64,000 nt of DNA from Planctomycetaceae bacterium (lineage in GTDB: Bacteria; Planctomycetota; Planctomycetia; Planctomycetales; Planctomycetaceae). The translations under genes and the position numbers were made by a program. The notes under the pieces are model-generated. The model made no database searches. It was not told the DNA's origin and was given only the letters and a program-made list of their open reading frames with translations. Each line of letters starts with the position of its first letter. Within the stretch, counting starts at the first letter, position 1. Positions 27,741 through 37,434 of the stretch are shown piece after piece. The DNA lies in assembly GCA_041398785.1 (NCBI GenBank), contig JAWKUA010000006.1:62001-126000 (forward strand). Reading direction: 5' to 3'.

Positions 27741-29267
27741 ATGATGTCGTTGTCGAGGTTTCGAATGAGCCGGAGTTGCTTTCGCTGGTGCGGGTTGTGT
27801 GCCGCTCTGGTGTTCCTGGTTTGTATTAACAGCAATGGCCTGATGGCGCAGGAGGAAACCGCCGGTGAAGTGATTGCCGCCGCCGTTGTTGAGGCCGCAC
27901 CCGAGCCGGCTTCGTCGGTCGGTGTCGACATACTATGGACGTGTCTGGCCGCGTTTCTGGTGTTCTTCATGCAGGCCGGATTCGCTCTGGTGGAAGCCGG
28001 TTTCACGCGAGCCAAGAACGCCTGCAACATCATCATGAAAAACCTGATGGACTTCTCCATCGGCACGCTGGCGTTCTGGGCGATTGGGTTCGGCCTGATG
28101 TTCGGACCGTCGGCGAGCGGCTGGATCGGCACCGACGGGTTTTTGTTCGACGCAAATGCTGAAGGGGCAATTTCTCCTGGAAACTTCGGCTGGGCATTTC
28201 TGATCTTCCAGACCGTGTTCGCAGCGACAGCCGCCACGATCGTCAGCGGCGCGATGGCGGAGCGGACAAAGTTCGCCAGCTATCTGGTGTATTCCATCGC
28301 CATTACAGTCGTGGTGTATCCGATCTTTGGCGGCTGGTGCTGGAACAGCCTTGTCGGGGTAGAACTGGGCGTCGATGACGCCGGTGAAGCCATCAAGAGC
28401 CAGGGGTGGCTCGGAAAGATGGGCTTTCTCGACTTCGCCGGTTCGACCGTTGTTCATTCAATCGGCGGCTGGTGTGCTCTTGCCGGTGCACTCGTGATTG
28501 GTGCTCGCCGCGGAAAGTACCGTGACGGTAAGCCGCTGCCGATTCCGGGGCACAACCTTCCGTTGGCAGCGCTGGGCGTCTTCATCCTGTGGCTGGGCTG
28601 GTTCGGTTTCAATCCGGGAAGCACGACGGCAGTAGGTGGTGGTGACTTCGCAAGAATTGCGGTCACCACCAATATGTCGGCCGCTGCCGGCTCAATCGCC
28701 GCAATGATCACGGCTTGGATCATCTTCGGAAAGCCGGACGTGTCATTCGCGTTGAACGGAGCACTGGCGGGACTGGTAGCGATCACGGCCGGGTGCGACA
28801 TCATGACTCCGGTCACGGCAACTCTGACGGGTGCAATCGGCGGCGTGATTGTCGTGTTCTCCTGCCTTGCGGTGGAACGAGCGGGAATTGATGACCCGGT
28901 CGGTGCGATTTCGGTCCACGGAGTCTGCGGAGCGTGGGGCACTCTGGCGATTGGATTGTGGGCAACGGACGTTGGTCTTTTCACGGGCGGCGGTACGGGG
29001 CAGCTTGCGACTCAGGTAATCGGAGTCGTCGCCGCGTTCTTGTGGGCTTTCCCTGTCAGCTTTGTCGTCTTCTCGGCCATCAAGATGACGATGGGACTGC
29101 GGGTTTCGGAAGAAGAAGAAATGCTGGGTCTGGACATCACCGAACACGGCATGCACGCCTATCCGCCGAGCATGATCGACGGCGTCGGCAGTTCAGATCA
29201 CGGATCATTCGGCGGCGCGGTGGCCGTCAGAGGAGTCTCGCCTGTTCCCGCTCAAACGGGTGCGTAG
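27741..29267 (+). CDS. amt: ammonium transporter, Amt family
   Basis: 508 residues from ATG 27741 (GAGCAGGCG upstream). It begins with a cleavable-looking signal (LCAALVFLVCINSNGLMAQ) and then ~11 membrane helices. Channel motifs are visible: FFMQAGFALVEAGFTRAKN, the twin pore histidines in VVHSIGGWCALAGA and VHGVCGAWGTLAIG, and GWFGFNPGS. It conducts NH4+/NH3 into the cell. The ~65-residue tail (MTMGLRVSEEEEMLGLDITEHG...) contains the typical GlnK-contact region EEEEMLGLDITEHG. Confidence 0.95.
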   Translation: MMSLSRFRMSRSCFRWCGLCAALVFLVCINSNGLMAQEETAGEVIAAAVVEAAPEPASSVGVDILWTCLAAFLVFFMQAGFALVEAGFTRAKNACNIIMKNLMDFSIGTLAFWAIGFGLMFGPSASGWIGTDGFLFDANAEGAISPGNFGWAFLIFQTVFAATAATIVSGAMAERTKFASYLVYSIAITVVVYPIFGGWCWNSLVGVELGVDDAGEAIKSQGWLGKMGFLDFAGSTVVHSIGGWCALAGALVIGARRGKYRDGKPLPIPGHNLPLAALGVFILWLGWFGFNPGSTTAVGGGDFARIAVTTNMSAAAGSIAAMITAWIIFGKPDVSFALNGALAGLVAITAGCDIMTPVTATLTGAIGGVIVVFSCLAVERAGIDDPVGAISVHGVCGAWGTLAIGLWATDVGLFTGGGTGQLATQVIGVVAAFLWAFPVSFVVFSAIKMTMGLRVSEEEEMLGLDITEHGMHAYPPSMIDGVGSSDHGSFGGAVAVRGVSPVPAQTGA

Positions 29268-29588
29268 CCCGAGCGGGAAGCTCCTGCCGTTGCGTTTGCT
29301 GACAGAATCTGTGCCAACGGATTCCCGATGTCGACACACGGCGGAAAGGGGGAAGGACTGGTTCCTTCCCCCTTTCTTTGCGCGCGGACCGGCCGTGCCG
29401 GTTTTCGGCGGACTCGGCAGCCGCAGTGATCAGCACTTCGGAGATCAGAACTTCGGAAAGGATCGACAAGACGCGGGAAACGCAGACAATCTCCGGAACT
29501 GGCGGTATCGCGTGTTCGAAAACTGCCTTCCCCGACAATCCGGGATCTCACCGATCCGGACGCTGCCCAGGCCCTGAGGAGTCGCGAG
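29268..29588. other. intergenic region with terminator
   Basis: 321 bases after amt. Apart from the terminator listed at 29344 there are short direct repeats (GATCAGCACTTCGGA / GATCAGAACTTCGGA around 29430-29457). No gene is recognised. Confidence 0.5.
29344..29376 (+). terminator. rho-independent terminator after amt
   Basis: Perfect 14-base stem GAAAGGGGGAAGGA / TCCTTCCCCCTTTC with a short loop, followed by TTTG. It lies 77 bases past the amt stop. Confidence 0.8.
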
Positions 29589-31817
29589 ATGAATTCGTTT
29601 CGAATGTTGCTGGCCGAGCTGGTTCTGATAGCGACAGCCGCGTTGTGCGCCGGTCAGGACACGGCGGCTCCGGTCGTGCTGAAGTACGTTCCGCAGAACA
29701 CGGTCGGCGGCATTTTTCTGCAGCCTCGCCGATTTCTGCAAAGTGATCACCTGCAGACGCTGATCAAAGCCGGCGACGGTTCTCAGTTCTTCGACGAAAG
29801 AATGGCCACTGCGGAGCGTGAACTTGGCCTGGATCTCCGGACCGTAGAGGAATTCGCCGTCTTCATTGATCGCGTGAAAGGTGATACCCCGGTCGACGAA
29901 GCTCCCCAGCGCGACACACGGCAACTGCTGAACAACCTGAAGCAGTTCGGGCTGTCCATGCACAACATGCATGATGTTTACAACAGCTTCCCGGCGGACG
30001 ATGGAGCCGATACTCCGGACAAGGGGAATCTCAGTTGGCGAGTCTGGATGCTGCCGTTTCTGGAGGAAGCAGCGCTGTTCAATGAATTCCACCTGAACGA
30101 ACCATGGGACAGCGAACACAACAAGACGCTGATCAAGAAGATGCCGGCGATCTTCAAAACGCCCGGAGTCAAGGACGCAGATAAGACCTCGCTGCATCTG
30201 TTCACAGGCAAAGGGTCGCCGTTTCACGATCACAATGCTCCGGGAATCCGCGATATTCTCGACGGTACGTCCAATACTTTGATGTGCGTTCTTGCGGGTC
30301 CGGACAAGGCGGAAATCTGGACAAAGCCCGGTGGCCTGGATTTCGATCCCGCGAATCCCATCGCCGCCGTCGGTGATGTGAAGGAAAGTCTGCTGGCCGC
30401 CATGATGGACGGTTCGGTGCATGAAATACCGCTGGACACCGATCCGACCACGCTGGCCAATCTGATTCAGCATCAGGACGGAAACCCGGTCGATTTCAAT
30501 CGGGGCGGCCGGCGCGACTTCGGTCGCGATTTTTCGAAGTGGCCCGCGTTCTTTGTGCGAACAACCACACCGATTGATCAGGAAAAACTGCTGGCGACAG
30601 CGTTTCCAAAGACTGATGATCAGAAATCACAGACGATCGCCGGCCTGAAGGCTCGTGAATTTCGAGGCATGTGGGTCGTATTTCCGGACGAACGCACCAT
30701 GCTGGCCGCGCCCGAAGCACTGCTGAAACGCTCGCTGGAAAAACGAGCCACGCCGACTCTGGAAGCGGACGCGGTTGCGGCAATCCGGCAGAACGACGCG
30801 TACGTGTTCGGCGAATTCGAACTCGTGAAGGAACTGATCGGCCAGAATCTCCGGCAATTGCCCATGGCCGGGATCGCGGAAAATCTGGTGTCCGCGGAGT
30901 TCGCCGCGGACTTTTCCAGCGACAAACGGCCCTTCAATGAAGCGACAGTGGTCACCGCGAACGCCATCACGGCTCAGCAGATTTCCGCGCTGCTGCAGGG
31001 CGGTATTCAGATGGCGAATGCCCAGATGCTGGCGGCCAGTACCCAGCCGGATTCACAATTGTCACCGGAACTCGCACAGTCACTTTCCACTCTTTTCAAC
31101 AGTGTGAAGGTCGAGGCGCGAGATACGAACGTTCACTACGTCGTTCCAAAGCCGGAGAAGATGTCCGATTTCCTGACGGTATTCGGCCCTGGCGTGAAAC
31201 TGGCGGTGGAACAGAGTCGCCGCGCGGAGCGGATGAACAACCTGAAACAGATCGGGCTGGCATTCCACAACTACCACGACGTCTATGGACACTTCCCGTT
31301 TCCGGATCGCGGGCCCGCGGCCGATCCCGATCAGAAGCAGGGGCTAAGCTGGCGCGTTCACATTTTGCCGTTCGTCGATCAGGTCGGGCTGTATCAACAG
31401 TTCCGGCTTGATGAACCGTGGGACAGCGATCACAACAAGACGCTGATTGACAAGATGCCCGCCGTCTACAAAGTGGAGGGCGTGGCAGCCGCGGGACAGA
31501 CATCCGTGCATGTTTTCGTCGGTGAAAACACCCCGTTTGACGGCGACAGAACCCCGGAAATCCGAAACTTCCTGGACGGAACGTCCAACACGATTCTTGC
31601 CATAGAGGCCGGACCTGACACGGCTGTACCGTGGACGAAGCCCGGCGGGCTGGAACTCGATCCAAAGAACCCCAAAAAGTCGCTCGGCAAGCTTGGTGAG
31701 CAGTTTCTGGTCCTGATGGCGGATGGTTCCGTGCGGTTTGTCAGCAGCACGATTGACGATGAAACGCTGAGCCACCTGATTCAGCCCGACGACGGTCACG
31801 CCATCGGCGACTTCTGA
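29589..31817 (+). CDS. exported protein with duplicated DUF1559 domain
   Basis: 742 residues from ATG 29589, with a signal peptide ending near LCAGQD. Unlike the other DUF1559 proteins in the window it has no prepilin segment. Two DUF1559-like units are present: residues ~105-300 (RQLLNNLKQFGLSMHNMHDVYNSFPADD, DGTSNTLMCV, AAMMDGSVHEI) and ~540-742 (RMNNLKQIGLAFHNYHDVYGHFPFPD, DGTSNTILAI, VLMADGSVRFVSS). They share LSWRVWMLPFLEE/LSWRVHILPFVDQ and EPWDSEHNKTLIKKMPA/EPWDSDHNKTLIDKMPA. The ~240 residues between them have no match. It probably acts in the envelope or periplasm. Confidence 0.85.
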   Translation: MNSFRMLLAELVLIATAALCAGQDTAAPVVLKYVPQNTVGGIFLQPRRFLQSDHLQTLIKAGDGSQFFDERMATAERELGLDLRTVEEFAVFIDRVKGDTPVDEAPQRDTRQLLNNLKQFGLSMHNMHDVYNSFPADDGADTPDKGNLSWRVWMLPFLEEAALFNEFHLNEPWDSEHNKTLIKKMPAIFKTPGVKDADKTSLHLFTGKGSPFHDHNAPGIRDILDGTSNTLMCVLAGPDKAEIWTKPGGLDFDPANPIAAVGDVKESLLAAMMDGSVHEIPLDTDPTTLANLIQHQDGNPVDFNRGGRRDFGRDFSKWPAFFVRTTTPIDQEKLLATAFPKTDDQKSQTIAGLKAREFRGMWVVFPDERTMLAAPEALLKRSLEKRATPTLEADAVAAIRQNDAYVFGEFELVKELIGQNLRQLPMAGIAENLVSAEFAADFSSDKRPFNEATVVTANAITAQQISALLQGGIQMANAQMLAASTQPDSQLSPELAQSLSTLFNSVKVEARDTNVHYVVPKPEKMSDFLTVFGPGVKLAVEQSRRAERMNNLKQIGLAFHNYHDVYGHFPFPDRGPAADPDQKQGLSWRVHILPFVDQVGLYQQFRLDEPWDSDHNKTLIDKMPAVYKVEGVAAAGQTSVHVFVGENTPFDGDRTPEIRNFLDGTSNTILAIEAGPDTAVPWTKPGGLELDPKNPKKSLGKLGEQFLVLMADGSVRFVSSTIDDETLSHLIQPDDGHAIGDF

Positions 31818-31822
31818 GACGT

Positions 31823-33229
31823 TCAGCCCGCGTCTCGCTGGCCTTCCAACTGGCTGAGTCGGTTGTAAAGCGTTTTCAGGGCAATCCCCAGTTCCTTCGC
31901 GGCACTGGGTTTGTCGCCTTCATGCTTGTCCAGCACGCGCAGGATCATCTGATTTTCCATTTCCCGCAGCGTTTGAGGCACGGAGGAAAACGCGACGACA
32001 TCGACCGCGTCGTCGGTACCGGTCGCCGTGGTTTTGGATGGCTTGCTGACACTTCGCGGCAGATCATCCGGCGTAATTACGTTTCCGTCGGACAGGATGA
32101 CGGCGTGTTCCAGCACGTTGGCCAGTTCACGAACGTTGCCACTCCATTGATGAGCCTTCAGCGCGGCAATCGTTTCGGGCGGCAGAATGCTCTCCGGCAC
32201 GTGGTCACGCTTCAGGTGGCGGGCAATCAGGTGCAGGGCCAGCCCCGGAATATCATCCAGCCGTTCTCTCAGCGGGGGCAGATGAATCTCAAACGTATTC
32301 ACACGAAACATCAGGTCTTCACGAAACGTGCCGTCCTGAACCATTTCCTGCAAATCGCGGTTCGTGGCACAGACGATGCGGACGTCGACGTGAAATGGCT
32401 CATTTTCACCAACCCGCCTGACTTCGCCGGATTCCAGGAATCGCAGCAGTTTCACCTGCATCGTTTTGTCCAGTTCACCCAGTTCGTCCAGAAACAGGGT
32501 GCCGCCATTCGCGACTTCGAACAGGCCTGCGCGAGCGGTATCGGCTCCGGTGAACGCACCTTTGCGATGCCCGAAGAATTCGCTTTCGACCAGATTTTCC
32601 GCGAGCGCTCCGCAATTGACCGGCACGAAGGGAGCGTCGCAACGATCACTTTGTTCGTGAATCCGGCGGGCCACCATTTCCTTGCCGGTACCGGTTTCGC
32701 CAAGGATCAGCACCGCGGAATCTGTCGGAGCAATGCGTTCAATCAGCTTCTGGACTCGCAGCATCGGAGGTGAGGTGCCGACCAGATCAGAGCGGCCTTC
32801 CGCGCGCTCCAGGCGGGTTTCCAGAGCGACGGTCTTGTTCTGCAGAGCCTTCTTCTCGCCGATTCGCTGCAGCACGCTGGCGATTTCGAAAAGCGAAACG
32901 GGTTTGGGAAGGAAGTCATAGGCGCCCATCCGGACGGCCCGGATCGCGTCATCCATGCTGCCATGGCCGGTGCTGATGACGTATTCCGTTTCAGGGGACA
33001 CGTCTCGCAGCTTGTCGATCACGTCCCAGCCGCTGCCTCCAGGCATTTTCAGGTCGATGATGGCAGCGTCGAACGTGTTCTTGTCGATCGCATCCATCGC
33101 CTCGCCGGGACTCTGCCGAACCGTCGCCGTATGTCCCATGCGAGCCAGTTCGGACTTCATCAGCTCCGCGATGGACTGCTCATCATCAACAAACAGCACC
33201 CGCAGCTTGTGCTTTTCCCGCGCGGCCAT
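31823..33229 (-). CDS. NtrC-family sigma-54-dependent response regulator
   Basis: 468 residues from ATG 33227-33229 (GGAG 6 bases upstream; an ATG four codons earlier is also in frame). Receiver domain 1-~125 with phospho-acceptor Asp59 (AAIIDLKMPG) and LPKPVS. AAA+ domain ~150-380 with GETGTGKE (Walker A), GAFTGAD (sigma-54 contact), GGTLFLDELGEL (Walker B) and HQWSGNVRELANVLEHA. Fis-type HTH at the C-terminus (KPSAAKELGIALKTLYNRLSQLEG). It activates sigma-54 promoters when phosphorylated. No histidine kinase gene is adjacent. The possible amt promoter is a plausible target. It ends only 5 bases from the convergent DUF1559 gene. Confidence 0.95.
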   Translation of the reverse strand: MAAREKHKLRVLFVDDEQSIAELMKSELARMGHTATVRQSPGEAMDAIDKNTFDAAIIDLKMPGGSGWDVIDKLRDVSPETEYVISTGHGSMDDAIRAVRMGAYDFLPKPVSLFEIASVLQRIGEKKALQNKTVALETRLERAEGRSDLVGTSPPMLRVQKLIERIAPTDSAVLILGETGTGKEMVARRIHEQSDRCDAPFVPVNCGALAENLVESEFFGHRKGAFTGADTARAGLFEVANGGTLFLDELGELDKTMQVKLLRFLESGEVRRVGENEPFHVDVRIVCATNRDLQEMVQDGTFREDLMFRVNTFEIHLPPLRERLDDIPGLALHLIARHLKRDHVPESILPPETIAALKAHQWSGNVRELANVLEHAVILSDGNVITPDDLPRSVSKPSKTTATGTDDAVDVVAFSSVPQTLREMENQMILRVLDKHEGDKPSAAKELGIALKTLYNRLSQLEGQRDAG

Positions 33230-33783
33230 TGCCAGCTCCATGGCGAATCGCTTTGCCTTCCTGACAAAGCGGGGATTTCGAGAGAGAGTCGTTGAGAATG
33301 CCTGTGAACGGTAGCCGGCGTCGAGAATTGCCGCGTTCCTGGCACACTGAAACGTTGGAGCAGGTTGATAACAGAATGTCGAAACCGCGGCAATGGGCGA
33401 TCACCACAGCGCGGTGGTCTGGGTTGTCTGGGGAGTGCCGGGGGACAGTGAAATTGCGGTCAGCCAATGACGTGCGTTGTCGAAATGTCCTGACGTCATG
33501 TGGTCAAGTTGCCGCCGAACCAAAAAAGCTTCGGGTGTCTTGCAGCACGAATCCGTGGCCACGACACTTTCCGGTCGGTCAGGGCCGTCTCCTCACTGGC
33601 GGCGGTGCAGGTCGCGGAGCCCGGCGAAACCCGGCGGATTTGTTGCCCGTTTGTCCGCTGCTTCTTCCGCGCCGTGTGGTTGCGGACGAGCGGATACAGG
33701 CATCCGCGTCGAAATCCGCTCAGGCAGGCGAAACTCACACATCCAAAACGGCCTCCACCGTCTTCTCAGGATCTTGCAGCGTC
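33230..33783. other. divergent intergenic region
   Basis: About 554 bases between the regulator (leftward) and the uronate isomerase gene (rightward). The isomerase frame stays open far upstream, but the residues there are Arg/Ser/Ala-rich without a domain. No repeat or RNA gene was seen. Confidence 0.45.
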
Positions 33784-35070
33784 ATGTCCCAGCAGCTTGT
33801 CCAGGAAATTCTGTCGCCGCTTGAAGCTCTGCGGCTGATTGATCCGCACACGCACATCAATCCGCATGCGGCCGCCTCGACGACGCTGGCCGATATTCTG
33901 GGGTATCACTATTACACCGAACTGGCCCATTCCGCGGGGCTGGAACGGCAGAAGATCGAGGAACCCGGAATTTCCGCAAAGGAAAAGGTGGGTCGGCTGG
34001 TCCCATGGCTGACCGCGATTGAAAACACAGCGCAGTACAGTTGGCTGCTGGAAATGTGCCAGGTCTTCTTCGACTTTCCTCACGATCGCCTGACGGAAAG
34101 CAACTGGGAGGTACTGTTTGACTCTTCTCAGGCGAAGATGGCTTCGCCCGATTGGGAGAAGACTGTGCTGGATCGCAGCGGTCTGGATCAGGTGTATCTG
34201 ACCAACGACTTCGACGACCCGCTGGCCGGATTCGACACGAAGCTTTACGTCCCGTGCCTGCGGACGGACGACCTGGTCTTCCACCTGGCAAAGCGGGAAG
34301 TTCGCGACCGACTGCAGAAACGCACGAACCAGACGCCCTCAGACGCAGCAGGGCTGCGGGACGCCATCGGAAGTCTGTTTCAGCACTTTCGCCGGAACAA
34401 TGTTCGAGCCTGTGCGATTTCGCTTCCTCCCGATTTCGCGCCGGAGCCGGTGTCGGACGGAACGGCGGACGGCGTCGTCGCGGCTGTCTTTTCCGGCCGG
34501 GAACTTGACGCAGACGAATCGCGGACACTGAGTTGCTTTGTGTTCTGGACTCTTGCGGAACACTGCGCGGAGCATCGGCTGCCGTTCGACCTGATGATCG
34601 GCGTCAATCGGCGGGTTTATGAGGCCGGTGTGTTTCAGGGCCAGGACCTTTACGACAAGCGGCTGTCGCTGATTCAGTACCGACGATTGCTGAATGCGTT
34701 TCCGACGGTGACGTTCCCGATTTCGGTTCTTTCGGAAACCAGCAACCAGGAGCTGGTCAGTTTTGCCTGGATCTTCCCGAACGTCGTCACGAACGGTCAC
34801 TGGTGGTATTCCAACATTCCGGTTTACATTGAGAAGGACTGCCGCAGCCGGTTGCAGGCTGTTCCGCAAACGAAGCAAATCGGTTATTACAGCGACATGT
34901 ATAAGCTGGAGTTCGCGTTGCCGAAGTTTGCGATGTATCGTCGGATCCTGGCGCGGGCACTGGCACAGGATTTTGTGATCGACAGGGGCTGGACGGTGGA
35001 TCAGGCGGTTGTTCTGGGCCGAAAAGTGCTGCGTGGCAATGTGGAAACCACATTTGGCGGCGCCGGCTGA
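33784..35070 (+). CDS. uronate (glucuronate) isomerase-like amidohydrolase
   Basis: 428 residues from ATG 33784. The signature LIDPHTHINP near the N-terminus is the metal-binding HxH of uronate isomerase-type amidohydrolases. Further family traits are VLFDSSQAKM, FPNVVTNGHWWYSNIP and IGYYSDMYKLEFALPKF. Members interconvert glucuronate/galacturonate and the corresponding keto-uronates in uronate breakdown. Somewhat shorter than the classical UxaC (~470), and no other uronate genes are adjacent, so another sugar acid is possible. Cytoplasmic. Confidence 0.8.
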   Translation: MSQQLVQEILSPLEALRLIDPHTHINPHAAASTTLADILGYHYYTELAHSAGLERQKIEEPGISAKEKVGRLVPWLTAIENTAQYSWLLEMCQVFFDFPHDRLTESNWEVLFDSSQAKMASPDWEKTVLDRSGLDQVYLTNDFDDPLAGFDTKLYVPCLRTDDLVFHLAKREVRDRLQKRTNQTPSDAAGLRDAIGSLFQHFRRNNVRACAISLPPDFAPEPVSDGTADGVVAAVFSGRELDADESRTLSCFVFWTLAEHCAEHRLPFDLMIGVNRRVYEAGVFQGQDLYDKRLSLIQYRRLLNAFPTVTFPISVLSETSNQELVSFAWIFPNVVTNGHWWYSNIPVYIEKDCRSRLQAVPQTKQIGYYSDMYKLEFALPKFAMYRRILARALAQDFVIDRGWTVDQAVVLGRKVLRGNVETTFGGAG

Positions 35071-35139
35071 TCCGATTCTGAAATTCGTCACCCGGCGGCA
35101 CCTGCCGATCATCGGTCAATATTCCGGAGCGTCCGAGTT

Positions 35140-36804
35140 ATGCCTCGCATTGTCCTGCTGAAAGAGGGTCAGGCGATTCCCTACGAACTGAGGGAATTTC
35201 CGGCGCAGCTGGGGCGCCATCCGGATTGCACGGTGCAGCTTGATTCCAACATGGTGTCGCGATTTCACGCGCAGATCCTGAAACAGGACGGCCAGTTGGT
35301 GATCGAAGATCTGGAAAGCGGCAACGGAAGTTTCCTGAACGGCCGCAAGCTGGAACCCGGTTCTCCGCAGAAGCTGAAGAACGACGACCGAATTAAGCTG
35401 GGACCCATCAAGCTGCGATTCGAAGATGACCCGGAAGCCGGCAACGGGATCGATCCGTTCGGCATGACGATGGGTGTGGAACTCAACGACGGCGCATCCA
35501 GCACGATCATGGGAGCCGCCAGCGCCGGCGGTTATGGCCTGTTCGATGTTCGTCCGGAAGACAAACTTCGCGGCATTCTGAAGATCAACCACGCTCTGTC
35601 GGGGACGATGGAAATCGCCAACCTGGCGCCGCGAATTCTGGACGCTTTGTTTGAGATTTTTCCGCAGGCGGATCGCGGTTCAATCCTGATGCGGGAGTCC
35701 GTCAGGAAGCCGCTGATCCCGGTCGCGCAGAAGCACCGCGACGAAATCGACGACGAATCCGTGCGATTGAGCCGCACGATTCTGGAACGCGTGATGAATG
35801 AAAAGACGGGCGTGCTTTCCGCCGATGCCGCCAGCGACGAGCGGTTCAGTGCCGTGGAGTCAATCTCCAACCTGACCATTCATTCCATGATGTGCGTGCC
35901 GCTGATGGACCTCGACGACCATCCGTTCGGCATCATCAATCTGGATACGCAGAATCCCCTGAAGCGCTTCACGGACGACGACCTGCAACTGCTGCTGGCG
36001 GTTGCCGCCCAGGCCGCTCATTCCTACCAGAATGCACGGCTGCTGCACACGTATCTGGAAAAGCAGAAGCAGGACAAGGAAATGGGCATCGCTCGCGGAG
36101 TCCAGCGAGCTCTGCTGCCCGAAAAGCTTCCGGAAGTCAGCGGCTATAAGTTCTACGCGTCCTATGATGCCGCGCAGGCTGTCGGAGGCGACTACTTCGA
36201 CTGTTTCCTGATCGGAAAGAAGAAGGATAAGGTCGTGGTGTCGTTCGGCGATGTCGCCGGAAAGGGCGTTCCCGGTGCGCTGATCATGTCCAGAATTGCC
36301 AGTGTCGTTCAAACGACGATGAGCTTTACGGATGACGTCACGCTGGCAATTCGGCAGATCAACAACCACATGTGCCACAGCATGGTTGAAGGCCGGTTTG
36401 TCACCTACATCCTGGGCGTTATCGATCTGAAATCCAATCGGATGACACTGGCGAACGCGGGGCACATGTCACCGGTGATCCGCCGGCCCGGCGGTGAAGT
36501 CGAGGAATTTGACGACGCGACGATCGGAATTCCCGTGGGCATCATGTCCGACTACCCGTATGAAGTTGTCACGCGGGACATTCACCCCGGTGAAATCTTC
36601 GTGCTGGTGACAGACGGCGTCGACGAAGCCATGAACCCGAACGGCGATCTGTATTCCAAGCAGCGCGTCCGGGATTTTGTCAGCAACAGTCCGGCTGATC
36701 CGGAACAATTGGGCCGCGATCTGCTGGCTGATGTCCGGCAGCATGCCGACGGCCGGCCGCAGAACGATGACATCACGATCATGACGTTTGGCCGCCTGGG
36801 ATAA
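35140..36804 (+). CDS. FHA-GAF-PP2C (SpoIIE/RsbU-type) serine phosphatase
   Basis: 554 residues. Residues ~1-100: FHA domain that binds phosphothreonine (LGRHPDCTVQLDSNMVSRFHAQI, SGNGSFLNGRKL). Residues ~150-310: GAF sensor domain (ILKINHALSGTMEI, MMCVPLMDLDDHPFGIINLD). A short coiled linker precedes the PP2C-like domain ~325-554, with metal-site motifs GGDYFDCF, SFGDVAGKGVPGAL, LVTDGVDEAMN and NDDITIM. It probably dephosphorylates an anti-anti-sigma or other Ser/Thr phosphoprotein, gated by FHA binding and GAF ligand. The Ser/Thr kinase at 13534 is a possible counterpart in the same genome. Soluble. Confidence 0.93.
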   Translation: MPRIVLLKEGQAIPYELREFPAQLGRHPDCTVQLDSNMVSRFHAQILKQDGQLVIEDLESGNGSFLNGRKLEPGSPQKLKNDDRIKLGPIKLRFEDDPEAGNGIDPFGMTMGVELNDGASSTIMGAASAGGYGLFDVRPEDKLRGILKINHALSGTMEIANLAPRILDALFEIFPQADRGSILMRESVRKPLIPVAQKHRDEIDDESVRLSRTILERVMNEKTGVLSADAASDERFSAVESISNLTIHSMMCVPLMDLDDHPFGIINLDTQNPLKRFTDDDLQLLLAVAAQAAHSYQNARLLHTYLEKQKQDKEMGIARGVQRALLPEKLPEVSGYKFYASYDAAQAVGGDYFDCFLIGKKKDKVVVSFGDVAGKGVPGALIMSRIASVVQTTMSFTDDVTLAIRQINNHMCHSMVEGRFVTYILGVIDLKSNRMTLANAGHMSPVIRRPGGEVEEFDDATIGIPVGIMSDYPYEVVTRDIHPGEIFVLVTDGVDEAMNPNGDLYSKQRVRDFVSNSPADPEQLGRDLLADVRQHADGRPQNDDITIMTFGRLG

Positions 36805-36834
36805 GCGGCCGGCGCGGCATCCGCAAGGCGCGTA

Positions 36835-37191
36835 TCAGTCGCCGGCGGTTCGCCATTCCATGGTGTTGGGTTCCGCGACCTGGCGATATCCGAGGCTCAT
36901 CAGAACCTCCAGAACTTCGCTCCATGTCGGAAACGGCCGGCCGCTTTTTCGTTTGTAGTCGTCCATGGCCCGCATGAACTGAACTTCCGCGCCGGAATAA
37001 TCGCGTTCGCAGGTTGTGGGATCGATCTGGCGGCGACGGTCCGCTTTGCGGCGATCGGTGATTTCTCGCGTGCATTCCGATTCACACGTGTCGTTCGCAT
37101 CCGGTGCGTCGTCGATGACGATTTTCTTGCGGCGTTCAGAGCTTCTGCGGCGTCGATCCGTGACGAGCATTTCTGCGCTGGGAGCGATCAT
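36835..37191 (-). CDS. small hypothetical protein, paralogue of the next gene
   Basis: 118 residues from ATG 37189-37191. N-terminal part is highly basic (DRRRRSSERRKK, ITDRRKADRRRQID) and the C-terminal part reads MRAMDDYKRKSGRPFPTWSEVLEVLMSLGYRQV. The last ~35 residues match the end of the protein at 37435 (DEYKITHRRRFITFEELFDVMQSLGYR), so the two are paralogues. The conserved C-terminal segment looks like a helix-turn-helix-sized unit. Four Cys occur between residues 35 and 65. Function unknown. Confidence 0.65.
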   Translation of the reverse strand: MIAPSAEMLVTDRRRRSSERRKKIVIDDAPDANDTCESECTREITDRRKADRRRQIDPTTCERDYSGAEVQFMRAMDDYKRKSGRPFPTWSEVLEVLMSLGYRQVAEPNTMEWRTAGD

Positions 37192-37434
37192 GGTCTGTTC
37201 TTTCTCGCAGTGAGGGGAAATCGGACGTCGCGTCGCGCGGTGATGTTCGTGCGTCACGGCGGCGGCAGTGCGAGCCTGCTGACACCGTTGCGTCCGCAGG
37301 CCGAATTGCACGTCGGCCGGCTGTCTTGAGGAGTCTTCCACAAAAACCGGCGGCCGGGGCAAATTTTTCCGATTACGGTGCTGCGCTGACAGAAAGAAAC
37401 ATGAGCGGTCGGGCAGAAAAGCCGATCGTTCCGG

